A DNA stretch of 57,118 nt from Planctomycetota bacterium (GTDB lineage: Bacteria > Planctomycetota > Phycisphaerae > Sedimentisphaerales > Anaerobacaceae): the NCBI GenBank assembly GCA_013349615.1, contig DUZJ01000012.1, positions 1 through 57,118 of the forward strand. Direction: 5' to 3'. The notes beneath the pieces are model-generated. The model was not told the origin of the DNA. It did not search any database and saw only the letters and a program-made list of their open reading frames with translations. Position numbers and translations under genes: made by a program. The first letter of the stretch is position 1, and every line of letters starts with the position of its first letter. Shown one piece after another: positions 23,527 to 32,170 of this stretch.

Positions 23527-24501
23527 TTAGCGGTTCTTCATTCTGTGAAATATGGCCATCAAAACCAGGCCTGAAATCGCCATATAAATCCCCAGGTTTT
23601 GAGAGACTGTTCCGCCTCTGTAAATTGCCCACCAGCCGTACTCAAACGGATTATCATCGCGGACGAACTCTAAGAAGAACCGGGCGATGCCGTAAAGAAG
23701 GAACATCAAGGCAAACGTACAGCCGGGCTTGGCGAAGAGCTTTTTGAGTTTTTTTGATTTTGCGGCATTTTGCGACCGTCGCCAGAAAAGGTAGAGTAAA
23801 AGAGAGCAAAGAAACGCATTTGCAGATGAATACAATTCAGTAGGGTGAACATGCAAACAGCGATACGGACCATATTTGACCATATCTTTCTGTTGCTGTG
23901 TCAGTTGGTCGTACGGTTTTAAAATTGTGTTACCGTAGGAATAGTTGAAGAAATTGGCCGGCAATTCCAATTGCGGCTCGGGTCGGTTCCTTTGTGGGTT
24001 CGGGCGCACTTGACTGCCGTATGCGAATGAGCCGTAAGGAAACCGGACGCCCCAGAGCTTATCTGTCGGCTTTCCGAAGCAGCAGCCGTTGAGAAAGCAG
24101 CCGATTCTGCCAAACGCAAGCGCCAGCATCAAACCGATTGCCAAAACATCAAGATAGTGGCGAACAGGAAGCTTATGACGCCTCAGGTAAAAGAAGACGG
24201 CAGCGATGGCTAAAATCACGCCTCCTAAAAGTTCCAGGCCGCCATGCCAAATGGAAAATACAGAGAGCAGGTCTCCACGAAACCTGTCGAAATAGTGAAT
24301 TACATAAAATAAACGGGCTCCCACCACCCCGGCGATTAAAGTGTAAAGGGCTGCGTTAGTGATAAGCGCGGGATCCGGCGTGAAACTGCGGCTGAGGCGC
24401 CTTATCACAAAGACCGCCGCGAGAAAACCAATGACCATCATCAGACCGTAGCTTTTGATAGTCAAATGGGTAAAAGGCAGCTCAAAAAGTTCAGGATACA
24501 T
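23527..24501 (-). CDS. lgt: prolipoprotein diacylglyceryl transferase
   Basis: A 324-residue integral membrane enzyme that moves a diacylglyceryl group from phosphatidylglycerol to the lipobox cysteine of prolipoproteins. About seven membrane helices. Family signals: YGLMMVIGFLAAVFVIRRLS near 18-37, HGGLELLGG near 86-94, and GRIGCFLNGCCFGKP near 130-144 (the Cys-rich variant of the Lgt signature). HPTELYSS lies near 220. A hydrophilic insertion of about 40 residues around 160-200 (NPQRNRPEPQLELP) is longer than in E. coli Lgt. GGAG lies shortly before ATG. Substrates in this window include the lipoproteins at 13519 and 46662 and probably the protein at 39520. Confidence 0.93.
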   Translation of the reverse strand: MYPELFELPFTHLTIKSYGLMMVIGFLAAVFVIRRLSRSFTPDPALITNAALYTLIAGVVGARLFYVIHYFDRFRGDLLSVFSIWHGGLELLGGVILAIAAVFFYLRRHKLPVRHYLDVLAIGLMLALAFGRIGCFLNGCCFGKPTDKLWGVRFPYGSFAYGSQVRPNPQRNRPEPQLELPANFFNYSYGNTILKPYDQLTQQQKDMVKYGPYRCLHVHPTELYSSANAFLCSLLLYLFWRRSQNAAKSKKLKKLFAKPGCTFALMFLLYGIARFFLEFVRDDNPFEYGWWAIYRGGTVSQNLGIYMAISGLVLMAIFHRMKNR

Positions 24502-24543
24502 CCATTGCGCTCCGTGTTACTCGTCGCTCGTGTCTCGTTCGAA

Positions 24544-24909
24544 TCAGGAATTCTTATCCGCAGTTTTTATTTTGTTATTTTCGTCGAGGACGATTACTTT
24601 CGATTCAACTTTCCCGGCCTCTTCGCCCGTATAATAGCCGAAGCTGAAAATGATAATGATGTCGCCTGCCTTGATTAGCCGAGCGGCCGCACCAAGTATC
24701 ACGACCTGGCCGGAATTCGCCTCTGCGGCAACCGCGTAAGTCTCCAACCTATTGCCGTTGCTCAAATCAGCAATGATAACAGACTCATAAGGCAAAATCC
24801 CCGCTGCTTCCATCAGTACAGAGTCTATCAGGATACTGCCGGCATAGTGCAGCTTCGTATCGGTAACCGTCGCCCGGTGCAGTTTACCTTTCAATATCTT
24901 TATCAGCAT
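24544..24909 (-). CDS. panD: aspartate 1-decarboxylase
   Basis: A 121-residue pyruvoyl enzyme that makes beta-alanine from aspartate for pantothenate and CoA. It is made as a proenzyme cut between Gly and Ser; the site is visible as YAGSILID (Gly24-Ser25), with Lys9 and Tyr22 in the usual places (KGKLHRA). GAAARLIKAGDIIIIFSFG is the conserved later segment. GAGG lies 8 bases before ATG. It is followed on the same strand, with 42 bases between, by lgt, and preceded by panC (74 bases), forming a pantothenate cluster. Confidence 0.95.
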   Translation of the reverse strand: MLIKILKGKLHRATVTDTKLHYAGSILIDSVLMEAAGILPYESVIIADLSNGNRLETYAVAAEANSGQVVILGAAARLIKAGDIIIIFSFGYYTGEEAGKVESKVIVLDENNKIKTADKNS

Positions 24910-24982
24910 ATTTCGTGCCTCGTGCTTCGTACTCGTGTGTTGATTTACTATTCAATAACGACTAATTAGACGTCATTATAGA

Positions 24983-25837
24983 TTATTGTTTGCCGGTGTC
25001 CACGACAATGTTGTCAATTAACCGGGCTGGACCGATTCTGACAGCGACCGCTGCGAGGACTTTGCCGATAATCTTGTCGAGACTTTGCAGGCTCTCGGCG
25101 TCAACAATACTTACGTACTCTATTTCCACTGATGGCGCCCGACTTAATATTTTACGCATCTCGACGATAATTGTTTCGCTGTCTTTGGTGCCGGCTTCTA
25201 TCATCTCCCGGCATTTTTGAAGCGATTTACAAATACAGGTTGCATCTTTTTTCTGCTCTTTGGTCAGATATTTATTCCTACTGCTGACCGCCAGTCCATC
25301 GTTCTCGCGAACAGTCGGGCAGACAACAATCTCCAGAGGCATATTCAAATCGGCGACCATTCGCTTGATAACGACCGCCTGCTGGGCGTCCTTCTGGCCG
25401 AAAAACGCAACATCCGGAGAAACGATGTTAAAGAGCTTCGCACAGATGGTGGTCACACCTCGAAAGTGCCCCGGCCGAAACCGGCCGCATAATGTTTCCG
25501 TCAACTTCTCGACGTTTACCCAGGTAACATTCTCCGCCCTATACATCTGCTCCGGCGTCGGAGCAAAAACAACATCGACGCCTGCTTTTTTGCAAATCTC
25601 AAGGTCTGCTTCGAGTGGTCGCGGATACTTTTCAAAATCTTCGCCGGGGCCGAATTGCGTCGGATTGACAAAGATACTGACAACAACAAAATCACATTCT
25701 TTCACCGCTGCTTCGATGAGGGATATATGCCCGATATGAAGAGCACCCATTGTAGGCACAAAGCCGACTCTTTTGCCCTTACTGCGAGCGGCCTTTACCA
25801 GGCTTCTTACCGATTCTATTGTTTCTGCAACTTCCAT
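24983..25837 (-). CDS. panC: pantothenate synthetase
   Basis: A 284-residue ligase joining pantoate and beta-alanine with ATP. Motifs: VPTMGALHIGHISLIEAA (class I HIGH-like), VVVSIFVNPTQFGPGEDFEKYPR, GHFRGVTTICAKLFNIV, PDVAFFGQKDAQQ and the KMSKS-like VSSRNKYLT. The start is taken at 25837 (MEVAETIESV). A longer frame from 25912 adds MDSCFRRNDT, which is simply the translation of the palindromic repeat at 25886-25911, so it is not part of the protein. It is adjacent to panD and works with it. Confidence 0.95.
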   Translation of the reverse strand: MEVAETIESVRSLVKAARSKGKRVGFVPTMGALHIGHISLIEAAVKECDFVVVSIFVNPTQFGPGEDFEKYPRPLEADLEICKKAGVDVVFAPTPEQMYRAENVTWVNVEKLTETLCGRFRPGHFRGVTTICAKLFNIVSPDVAFFGQKDAQQAVVIKRMVADLNMPLEIVVCPTVRENDGLAVSSRNKYLTKEQKKDATCICKSLQKCREMIEAGTKDSETIIVEMRKILSRAPSVEIEYVSIVDAESLQSLDKIIGKVLAAVAVRIGPARLIDNIVVDTGKQ

Positions 25838-25885
25838 TTCCGTTTTTACTCTTTCGCCGCAGAATTCGCAACCATCTACAATAGT

Positions 25886-25911
25886 GTCATTCCTGCGGAA
25901 GCAGGAATCCA
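25886..25911. repeat. GTCATTCC-type palindromic repeat
   Basis: Arms ATTCCTGC and GCAGGAAT, loop GGAA, with GTC before and CCA after. Same family as 42043-42066 and 45687-45710. It lies 49 bases upstream of panC. Confidence 0.8.
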
Positions 25912-25961
25912 TTTTTTGTTTTTATTCTCTTCTTTCTCTGCGCATTCGGCGGTCTCTGCGG

Positions 25962-27056
25962 TTAATCCTTTACGGCAACATAGCATTTTATTTGTTCTGC
26001 CAAGTGTTGCAAATCCGCATCTTTTGTGCAATCAAATTCTGACATCTGTTTACGGACAACGGGGCAGGTTTTCCAATCCTCAAAAAGCCGCCGGTAATCG
26101 GAATCGAGGCCTTGCAAAAATTGCAGCTCGATTTTCTGCTCGTAAGGACGATTGCGTTCGCGGATTCGCATCAGGCATCTTTGCGCCGAATCCTGCAGAT
26201 ATATCACCAACACCGGCGAAACAATTTGCGCAGTAAACGGCGGATAAGTCCTCTCATACAAGCCCAGTTGCCTGCTATTCAGTAACCGTCGCGCATATAT
26301 CAACTCTTTGTCAAAGACATAGTCACTAATGGCAGTCTGTCCCGGCGCTAATGTGTCGCGGTTCATCTGTTCGATTCTTGTCGTCAAAAAATACAACTGT
26401 GAGTCTAATGCTAATTCTTTTTTACCCGCATATACGTCCGGCATAAACGGATTCGTATCGTAAGCTTCGAGCAGGAGTTTGCAGTCGAGCAGCTTTGATA
26501 ATTCTGTTGCCAGGGTAGTTTTTCCCACGCCGATAATACCCGCCGCGCAAACAAGCTGCGGGACACTCGGATTAAGAACGAAATCCGCGTCATTCAGACG
26601 GCCTGCCAGCTCGTTCATCGGTTCTTTTATTACAGGGTGCACCAGTTCAGGATTGAGTTGGCAAAGACCTTTCAGTACGAACGAACGCAGGTGCATTTGT
26701 GGATGCGGGATGGTTAAGTCAGGATTGTTTATGACCTCCTGACCAAACAAAAGCAGGTCCAAATCAATAATTCTCGATGCCCATTTTTCTTTTTTTTCTC
26801 TGCCGAGCGATGCCTCGATGCCTACCAACTTTTTGTGCAGCTCTTCTGCGGCTAAGGTTGTTTTTATCTCAGCCACCGCGTTCAGGTATTTGGGCTGATT
26901 AGCCTGTCCTAACGGCGCAGTCTCTATTATGTCACTTACGCGAAGGACCTCCACACCCTCAGCTTCACCTAACATTTCAAGGGCGCTTTTAACAGACTTT
27001 TCCCTGTCACCCAAGTTGCTTCCAAGCCCAATATATGCCGTGGTTTGTTTAGCCAT
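25962..27056 (-). CDS. folK: FolK (HPPK) fused to a deoxynucleoside kinase
   Basis: A 364-residue two-domain protein. Residues about 5-160 are HPPK, which transfers pyrophosphate from ATP to 6-hydroxymethyldihydropterin in folate synthesis: YIGLGSNLGDR, LNAVAEIKTTL, and the signature RIIDLDLLLFGQEVI with PHPQMHLRSFVL. Residues about 168-364 are a dNK/dGK-type kinase: P-loop GIIGVGKTT near 172-180, DSQLYFLTTRIEQ, a DYVFDKELIYA acidic motif and an arginine-rich lid (RIRERNRPYEQ). The fusion links folate and deoxynucleotide supply. No stop or binding site separates the domains. It follows the glycosidase gene on the same strand. Confidence 0.92.
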   Translation of the reverse strand: MAKQTTAYIGLGSNLGDREKSVKSALEMLGEAEGVEVLRVSDIIETAPLGQANQPKYLNAVAEIKTTLAAEELHKKLVGIEASLGREKKEKWASRIIDLDLLLFGQEVINNPDLTIPHPQMHLRSFVLKGLCQLNPELVHPVIKEPMNELAGRLNDADFVLNPSVPQLVCAAGIIGVGKTTLATELSKLLDCKLLLEAYDTNPFMPDVYAGKKELALDSQLYFLTTRIEQMNRDTLAPGQTAISDYVFDKELIYARRLLNSRQLGLYERTYPPFTAQIVSPVLVIYLQDSAQRCLMRIRERNRPYEQKIELQFLQGLDSDYRRLFEDWKTCPVVRKQMSEFDCTKDADLQHLAEQIKCYVAVKD

Positions 27057-27102
27057 TGATATAAGTCATAACCGAAAAGTAGATAGTATAAGCGGAACTC
27101 TG

Positions 27103-29178
27103 TCAACGGGAAGCCGATGTCTTCAAAGTTTTTCGAGGCCCGATTAGCAGTACCGAACCTCGGGGCGGCATTGAAACGACAATCTTCCCTGCTTCATCCA
27201 CTTTGGCTTGTTCGAGCCGACCACCGGCCGGTTCCGCAACCAAGCACTTAGCCGCTTTGGTTACCGAAACCGCCCCAGTGTAAGGCTTGGCGGCGATATT
27301 TACAACAAGCAGGATATCCCGGTCGTCCCGTACGAATCGTCCGACAATAATCCTGTCAGATTGTACACTCAACGCCCCATTTTCATACACACCGGCCAGC
27401 GCGTCAAAATCATTCCCTGATAGTGAAGGCTTTGCTTTAATAACGCGCCCACCAGCAGCCTGAAACCGTTCCAGCTTTTCTGCGGCCGGCTTAGGCAAGT
27501 CCACACCCGACGGCAGGACAAGCGCCGTAAACCGCTGCGGTCCAATCAATAAACCTGCATCGCGGACTTCTGCCCCTGCAAGCAGCTCGTGGTCAACGAC
27601 AGCGAAAGAGATTTGCCTCTTTACCATCTGCCGGCCCAGTTCGAGAAACGACTTCTGTATCTGTTGCATCCGTTTAGACTGCGACTGCAACGTTAGCTTC
27701 TCAGCCACCGGTATGTACTCAGCCCAAAGGTCATAAATTGGATAGTACAGCAGCACCTTTGGCGCCGGCCGGGCCTCGCGCAATATCGCATTAACTCGAC
27801 CTACAAAATCGCAATACGCACGATAGTCGCCGACCGACCGTTCTCTACGATTATAATAAAGCGTAAACTCCGTTACCCCAAGCGCCGCCTGCCACGCCGC
27901 AACCGCCTGCATATCCGCTAAGGAAACATTACCTATGCCCGCCATTCTCTGTGAGAAATCGCTGACCTCCGTCATCACCTTTCGCCGCCCATTTAGAAGC
28001 GCAGCCGAGGCCGGCAAACCCGCCGTCAACCAACCGCTGTAGATAACCGCTTCCGGATCCGAGTTGAGTAGGTCAAGTCCCGGGATATCCATACGCCCCA
28101 ACACCTTCAGCGCGTTGCCCTCCAGTGGAACGTGGTGCAGTGGTGTTTCCTCCCACAACGTATGCCCCGATGATGCAACGCCGTGTGTTTGGGCCCACTC
28201 CTGAAGCTGTCCGAAGTAACGTTCAGCGACCAGGTCTGAGATAAGCGTCCAGAAACGCTGTCGTACCTGACGGTCGGTCTGGTCGGTTCCTACAAAAAGA
28301 CTGCGGCGCACCGCCAGAATATCCTGGCCGTACCGCCTGCTATATTGTTCAGGTAAATCGTGTACCCAGGGCACCGACGGTAGCGGTTTAACATTCTCAT
28401 CCAGCCGGTCAACTACCCGCACGTTTTTCCTTACATTCTCAGGCAGCGGCCCAATGTTCACCGCCATCAGAGAAGGCTCATCGGTGAACAGCGATTGAAT
28501 GGTTTTGCCGAAATGCCTTTTGAGCCGGCGCCAATACGCCTTGTGCGTTTTTTCAATAAAGCATTGGACCGCCTCATCGTCAATCAGGTTAGGATACCGC
28601 CTTGCCGCATAGAAATTGTTGCTCGCGTGGGTATGCTCATACGCAGGCCGAAGTGCAAACGGTTCCCGCCGAGACTTATCATACGTCAGCGCAATCGCCT
28701 CGAACTTCGGATTATGTTTAAGGACCAAACCGCCCGCGGCACCGCTTGGATATCCATCCTCATCATATATCCACACAATCAGCCCAACCTCGCGGCACGC
28801 TTCCACTGCGTGAATTAGAGTGTCCCAGTGCTTCTGCGTTAAAAGGTATTTGTCAAAATTGACATTGCAAACAATCCCTCCTAATCCCAGCTCTTTTAAT
28901 TTCTTCATCGCGGCAGGTGTGGCCTGCGCCGGAGGGATTCCATGCACAATCTGCATCGGTCGACATTCCATCGGCGGGTCCGACCATGCCGCCATCCAAT
29001 TCGCCGGCAGCCCAAAAGACGACTGCGGTTTTACTTTGTTGACTGCTGGGCTGTCCGCCGTACTGCTGCCCGCTCCTCCGCACATCTGTCCCCAAACCAG
29101 GAAAGCTATTAGCAATGATATTAGAAATCTTCGCTCGTATCTGCCCGGACCGATATATGCTGTTATCACCTTGGCCAT
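27103..29178 (-). CDS. GH106-like glycoside hydrolase, exported
   Basis: A 691-residue protein with an N-terminal hydrophobic segment at about 18-35 (FLISLLIAFLVWGQMCGG), probably a signal peptide or lipoprotein signal. The catalytic part resembles GH106-type alpha-L-rhamnosidase-like proteins: LIVWIYDEDGYPSGAAGG near 133-150, IQSLFTDEPS near 225, GVASSGHTLWEE near 340, then a domain with LLYYPIYDLWAEY. Only motif-level similarity supports the family. The first residues (MAKVITAYIGPG) resemble FolK, two genes later on the same strand. Stop-to-start spacing to dapL is 7 bases, so the two are cotranscribed. Confidence 0.7.
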   Translation of the reverse strand: MAKVITAYIGPGRYERRFLISLLIAFLVWGQMCGGAGSSTADSPAVNKVKPQSSFGLPANWMAAWSDPPMECRPMQIVHGIPPAQATPAAMKKLKELGLGGIVCNVNFDKYLLTQKHWDTLIHAVEACREVGLIVWIYDEDGYPSGAAGGLVLKHNPKFEAIALTYDKSRREPFALRPAYEHTHASNNFYAARRYPNLIDDEAVQCFIEKTHKAYWRRLKRHFGKTIQSLFTDEPSLMAVNIGPLPENVRKNVRVVDRLDENVKPLPSVPWVHDLPEQYSRRYGQDILAVRRSLFVGTDQTDRQVRQRFWTLISDLVAERYFGQLQEWAQTHGVASSGHTLWEETPLHHVPLEGNALKVLGRMDIPGLDLLNSDPEAVIYSGWLTAGLPASAALLNGRRKVMTEVSDFSQRMAGIGNVSLADMQAVAAWQAALGVTEFTLYYNRRERSVGDYRAYCDFVGRVNAILREARPAPKVLLYYPIYDLWAEYIPVAEKLTLQSQSKRMQQIQKSFLELGRQMVKRQISFAVVDHELLAGAEVRDAGLLIGPQRFTALVLPSGVDLPKPAAEKLERFQAAGGRVIKAKPSLSGNDFDALAGVYENGALSVQSDRIIVGRFVRDDRDILLVVNIAAKPYTGAVSVTKAAKCLVAEPAGGRLEQAKVDEAGKIVVSMPPRGSVLLIGPRKTLKTSASR

Positions 29179-29185
29179 TTTATTA

Positions 29186-30412
29186 TCAAACGGTGGCGAA
29201 ACGCTCCATTGCTTCTTTTACATTGTCCGGTGTGGCAAAGGCGGTCAGGCGAAAATATCCTTCTCCCGATGGTCCGAATCCTGAGCCGGGCGTGCCGACG
29301 ACGTTTGCCTTCTGCAGCAGCCGGTCGAAGAATTCCCACGAGCTTACACCTTTCGGCGTCTTCATCCAGAGATAAGGTGCATTCACCCCGCCATAGACCT
29401 CGTAGCCCAGCCTGCCGAGCGATTCCCGAATAAGCACCGCGTTGCCCATATAAATATCAATAATCTGTCGGCATTGCTTTTGACCATCGGGTGTATAAAC
29501 GGCAGCCGCGCCGGCCTGCGATACGTACGAAGCCCCATTAAATTTGGTGCAGTGTCGTCTATGCCATAACGGATTGACTTCCACCTGCCTGCCGTCGGAG
29601 GTGTCGGCCTTGAGCTGCTTTGGCACAACGGTAAAGGCACATCTGACACCTGTAAAGCCCGCCGTCTTGGAGAAGCTGCGAAACTCTATCGCCACATCTT
29701 TCGCCCCCTCAATCTCATAGATTGAGTGCGGAATGTCCGGCTCGGTTATGAAGGCCTCATAGGCAGCGTCAAAGAGAACCACAGCTTTGCTGCTCCGGGC
29801 GAAATCGACCCACTTGCTCAAAACCTCTTTCGTAGCCACCGCTCCCGTAGGATTGTTCGGAAAGCACAGGTAAATAATATCAACGTGGCTCCTCGGCAGG
29901 TCGGGGATAAAATTATTTTCAGCCGTGCACGGCATATAGACTATTTTTTCAAACTGGCCGTTTTCATTGGCCTCCCCCGTCCTGCCGGCCATTACGTTAC
30001 TATCAACATATACGGGATAGGATGGGTCGGTTATGGCCACGACATTATCTAAGCCGAATATGTCTAATATATTGCCCGTATCGCACTTGGCTCCGTCGCT
30101 GACAAAGACCTCGCTGCGTTCCAAATCAACACCCCGGCTGTTATAGTCATTTTCGATAATCGCCTCGACGAGAAAATCATAGCCCTGCTCCGGCCCATAG
30201 CCGCGGAAGCTGCCAGCGGCGCCCATCTCATCGACCGCCTTTTTCATCACCTCGATGATGGCCGGCGCTAACGGCTGAGTAACATCGCCGATACCCAAGC
30301 TGATTATCTTCGCGTCCGGATTCTGGGCCTGGAAGGCCCGCATACGTCTGCCGATTTCAGGAAACAGATAACCTGCCTGCAGTTTCAAAAAATTCTCGTT
30401 TATTGTAGCCAT
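29186..30412 (-). CDS. dapL: LL-diaminopimelate aminotransferase
   Basis: A 408-residue PLP enzyme converting tetrahydrodipicolinate to LL-diaminopimelate in lysine and peptidoglycan synthesis (the DapL route found in planctomycetes, chlamydiae and others). Motifs: [48 protein letters not shown] and the PLP-lysine [13 protein letters not shown] near 246. ATG at 30412 is chosen because GAGG lies 7 bases upstream; a TTG at 30418 is a longer but less supported option. It heads the minus-strand run with the glycosidase and folK. Confidence 0.93.
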   Translation of the reverse strand: MATINENFLKLQAGYLFPEIGRRMRAFQAQNPDAKIISLGIGDVTQPLAPAIIEVMKKAVDEMGAAGSFRGYGPEQGYDFLVEAIIENDYNSRGVDLERSEVFVSDGAKCDTGNILDIFGLDNVVAITDPSYPVYVDSNVMAGRTGEANENGQFEKIVYMPCTAENNFIPDLPRSHVDIIYLCFPNNPTGAVATKEVLSKWVDFARSSKAVVLFDAAYEAFITEPDIPHSIYEIEGAKDVAIEFRSFSKTAGFTGVRCAFTVVPKQLKADTSDGRQVEVNPLWHRRHCTKFNGASYVSQAGAAAVYTPDGQKQCRQIIDIYMGNAVLIRESLGRLGYEVYGGVNAPYLWMKTPKGVSSWEFFDRLLQKANVVGTPGSGFGPSGEGYFRLTAFATPDNVKEAMERFATV

Positions 30413-30513
30413 ACTCAAACCTCGATACTTGATTCTCGATTCTCGTTACTCGATATCGAAGTTAGCAATTGTATTATCTGCACTATCGTACGTCAAGGCT
30501 GTTAGTTTTGCAG

Positions 30514-30530
30514 GGTGTGCACCGCACACC
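30514..30530. repeat. GGTGTGC/GCACACC hairpin
   Basis: Arms GGTGTGC and GCACACC, loop ACC. Similar in style to the GGTGCGA hairpins at 41978 and 42134. Confidence 0.5.
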
Positions 30531-30574
30531 AATAACTGCTAATTTTTTCGCTTTTTTCGGTCTTCAGTTTGTGT

Positions 30575-30580
30575 TATACT
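30575..30580 (+). promoter_or_regulatory. possible extended -10 promoter
   Basis: TGTTATACT (extended -10, TATACT at 30575-30580) about 60 bases before the GTG start of the metallopeptidase-like gene. The -35 position is only a T run. Confidence 0.35.
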
Positions 30581-30641
30581 GGTTCAGTGAACAGAATTTG
30601 CGGGGGATGGGTATGTAACCGGAAGAATGGAGGTTTGGGCT

Positions 30642-32129
30642 GTGAAAAAACAAAGACTTGTGGCAAACTTATGTGTCAGCTTTGTCATCGTGCTATTGAT
30701 TAACGGTGTGCTTACGGCTGACGAAAAGAAGTCTCAAAGCAAGCCAGAGGTTGAATTCGAGATACGAAATATCGAAGGCTGGTCGGTCTATATCAACAAA
30801 AAGGACCTCGCTGAACATAAAGAGCCGATGGATGAAGCGCTCGACCATCTGCAGAACCAGCTTTACCAGGCTGTACAAGTGGTGCCGCGGCCGGCGGTAA
30901 CAAAAATGCAGGAGCTTGTACCCATCTGGGTCGAATACGACAAACTCGGCACCGCTTACCACCCGCAGCGTAAATGGCTGACCGACCGAGGTCATAAGCC
31001 GCCGGAGGGACTGGATTCGATGGCTGGATTCTGCAAAGCCAAAAGCTTCTGCAAAAACGCGCTTCATCAGCCGTGGGTGGTACTGCACGAACTGTCGCAC
31101 GGGTACGACTATCAGTTTTTAGGTGCTGGCAGGCGCTATAGCAATAAGGTAATCGAGGCGGCTTACAAGCGGGCGGCGCGAAGCGGCACCTACGAAAAGG
31201 TTCTGTGCCGATATTCCACGGGGACAAAGCACTACGCAATAACAAACAAAATGGAATACTTCGCGGAGAACACGGAGGCGTACTTCGGCACCAACGATTT
31301 TTATCCGTTCGTTCGGGCCGAGCTTCGGGAGCACGACCCGCACGCATCTCGGGTGCTGGAGAATTTGTGGGGCGTAGACGTCGAAGCGGAAACTCGCAAA
31401 ATCGATTCGCTTGTGAAGCTTATTGAGCTCCAATCATACGGTGCCGTATTCACCGACGATAGTCCTTCGCCGTCGGCGAGCGGCGGGGCCGCATACGTTC
31501 CGACGGCCAGATACAAGCAGCGCAAAGTCGAGGGATGGACCGTTTACGTAAGCCCGCAGTTGGACAAGTGGACCGCATTGTCGCGGGAGTCGTTGAAGCT
31601 GCTGCGGCACAAGCTGCACATGGTCAAGCGCTATGTCCCCGAAAAGGCCCTGAAGGATTTGCAAAAAGTACCTATCTGGTTGGAGCTTGAAAACCCGAAA
31701 GTGCCGTACATGACGTATCACGCCTCGAAGGAAGTGCTTAAATCACAGCACCAGAATCCTGATAAATTCGGCGCGGTCGAGATTGGTAATGTCACCAACT
31801 TTATGAAATGGGCGTTTCTCCAGCCGTTTATGACTCTAAACCAACTGGCGCGGGCGTATCACGACCGTGTATTGGGCCATGACAACGCTGATATTAAAGC
31901 TGCCTATCAGCAGACCATCGAGAGCGGCAGGTACGACCTTGTCCTGCGGTTCGACGGACAATACGTTCGACACCCGGCACTGGCCGATGCGAAAGAATAC
32001 TTTGCGGAGATGACCGAGACATACTACGGCGTCAACAACCATTATCCGTTCCTTCAGTTTGAGCTGAAGCAATACGACCCGAACGCCTGTGACCTGCTGA
32101 CTAAATTGTGGCAAGGCAAAGCAAAGTAG
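30642..32129 (+). CDS. duplicated zinc-metallopeptidase-like exported protein
   Basis: A 495-residue protein with a signal peptide (MKKQRLVANLCVSFVIVLLI). It has two similar halves. Half 1 (about 38-262): IEGWSVYINKKDL, VPIWVEYDKLG, LHELSHGYDYQFL with HExxH at 149-153, then EYFAENTEAYFGTNDFYPF. Half 2 (about 284-495): VEGWTVYVSPQL, VPIWLELENP, LNQLARAYHDRVL, then EYFAEMTETYYGVNNHYPF. In half 2 the zinc motif is N400-Q401-L-A-R404, so it is inactive. The HExxH plus downstream EYFAE suggests an anthrax-lethal-factor-like (ATLF) peptidase fold (weak). The GTG at 30642 has GGAGG 8 bases upstream, so an ATG at 30627 is not the start. Confidence 0.8.
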   Translation: MKKQRLVANLCVSFVIVLLINGVLTADEKKSQSKPEVEFEIRNIEGWSVYINKKDLAEHKEPMDEALDHLQNQLYQAVQVVPRPAVTKMQELVPIWVEYDKLGTAYHPQRKWLTDRGHKPPEGLDSMAGFCKAKSFCKNALHQPWVVLHELSHGYDYQFLGAGRRYSNKVIEAAYKRAARSGTYEKVLCRYSTGTKHYAITNKMEYFAENTEAYFGTNDFYPFVRAELREHDPHASRVLENLWGVDVEAETRKIDSLVKLIELQSYGAVFTDDSPSPSASGGAAYVPTARYKQRKVEGWTVYVSPQLDKWTALSRESLKLLRHKLHMVKRYVPEKALKDLQKVPIWLELENPKVPYMTYHASKEVLKSQHQNPDKFGAVEIGNVTNFMKWAFLQPFMTLNQLARAYHDRVLGHDNADIKAAYQQTIESGRYDLVLRFDGQYVRHPALADAKEYFAEMTETYYGVNNHYPFLQFELKQYDPNACDLLTKLWQGKAK

Positions 32130-32170
32130 ATATCGATTTTTAGCTAACTTTTAATTGGAGGTAAAATAAC

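Noticed and set aside
22722..23747. Long plus-strand open frame over repeat copy A and into lgt
   Set aside because: It is the stop-free repeat frame followed by the antisense of lgt. No ribosome binding site and no domain beyond the repeat text.
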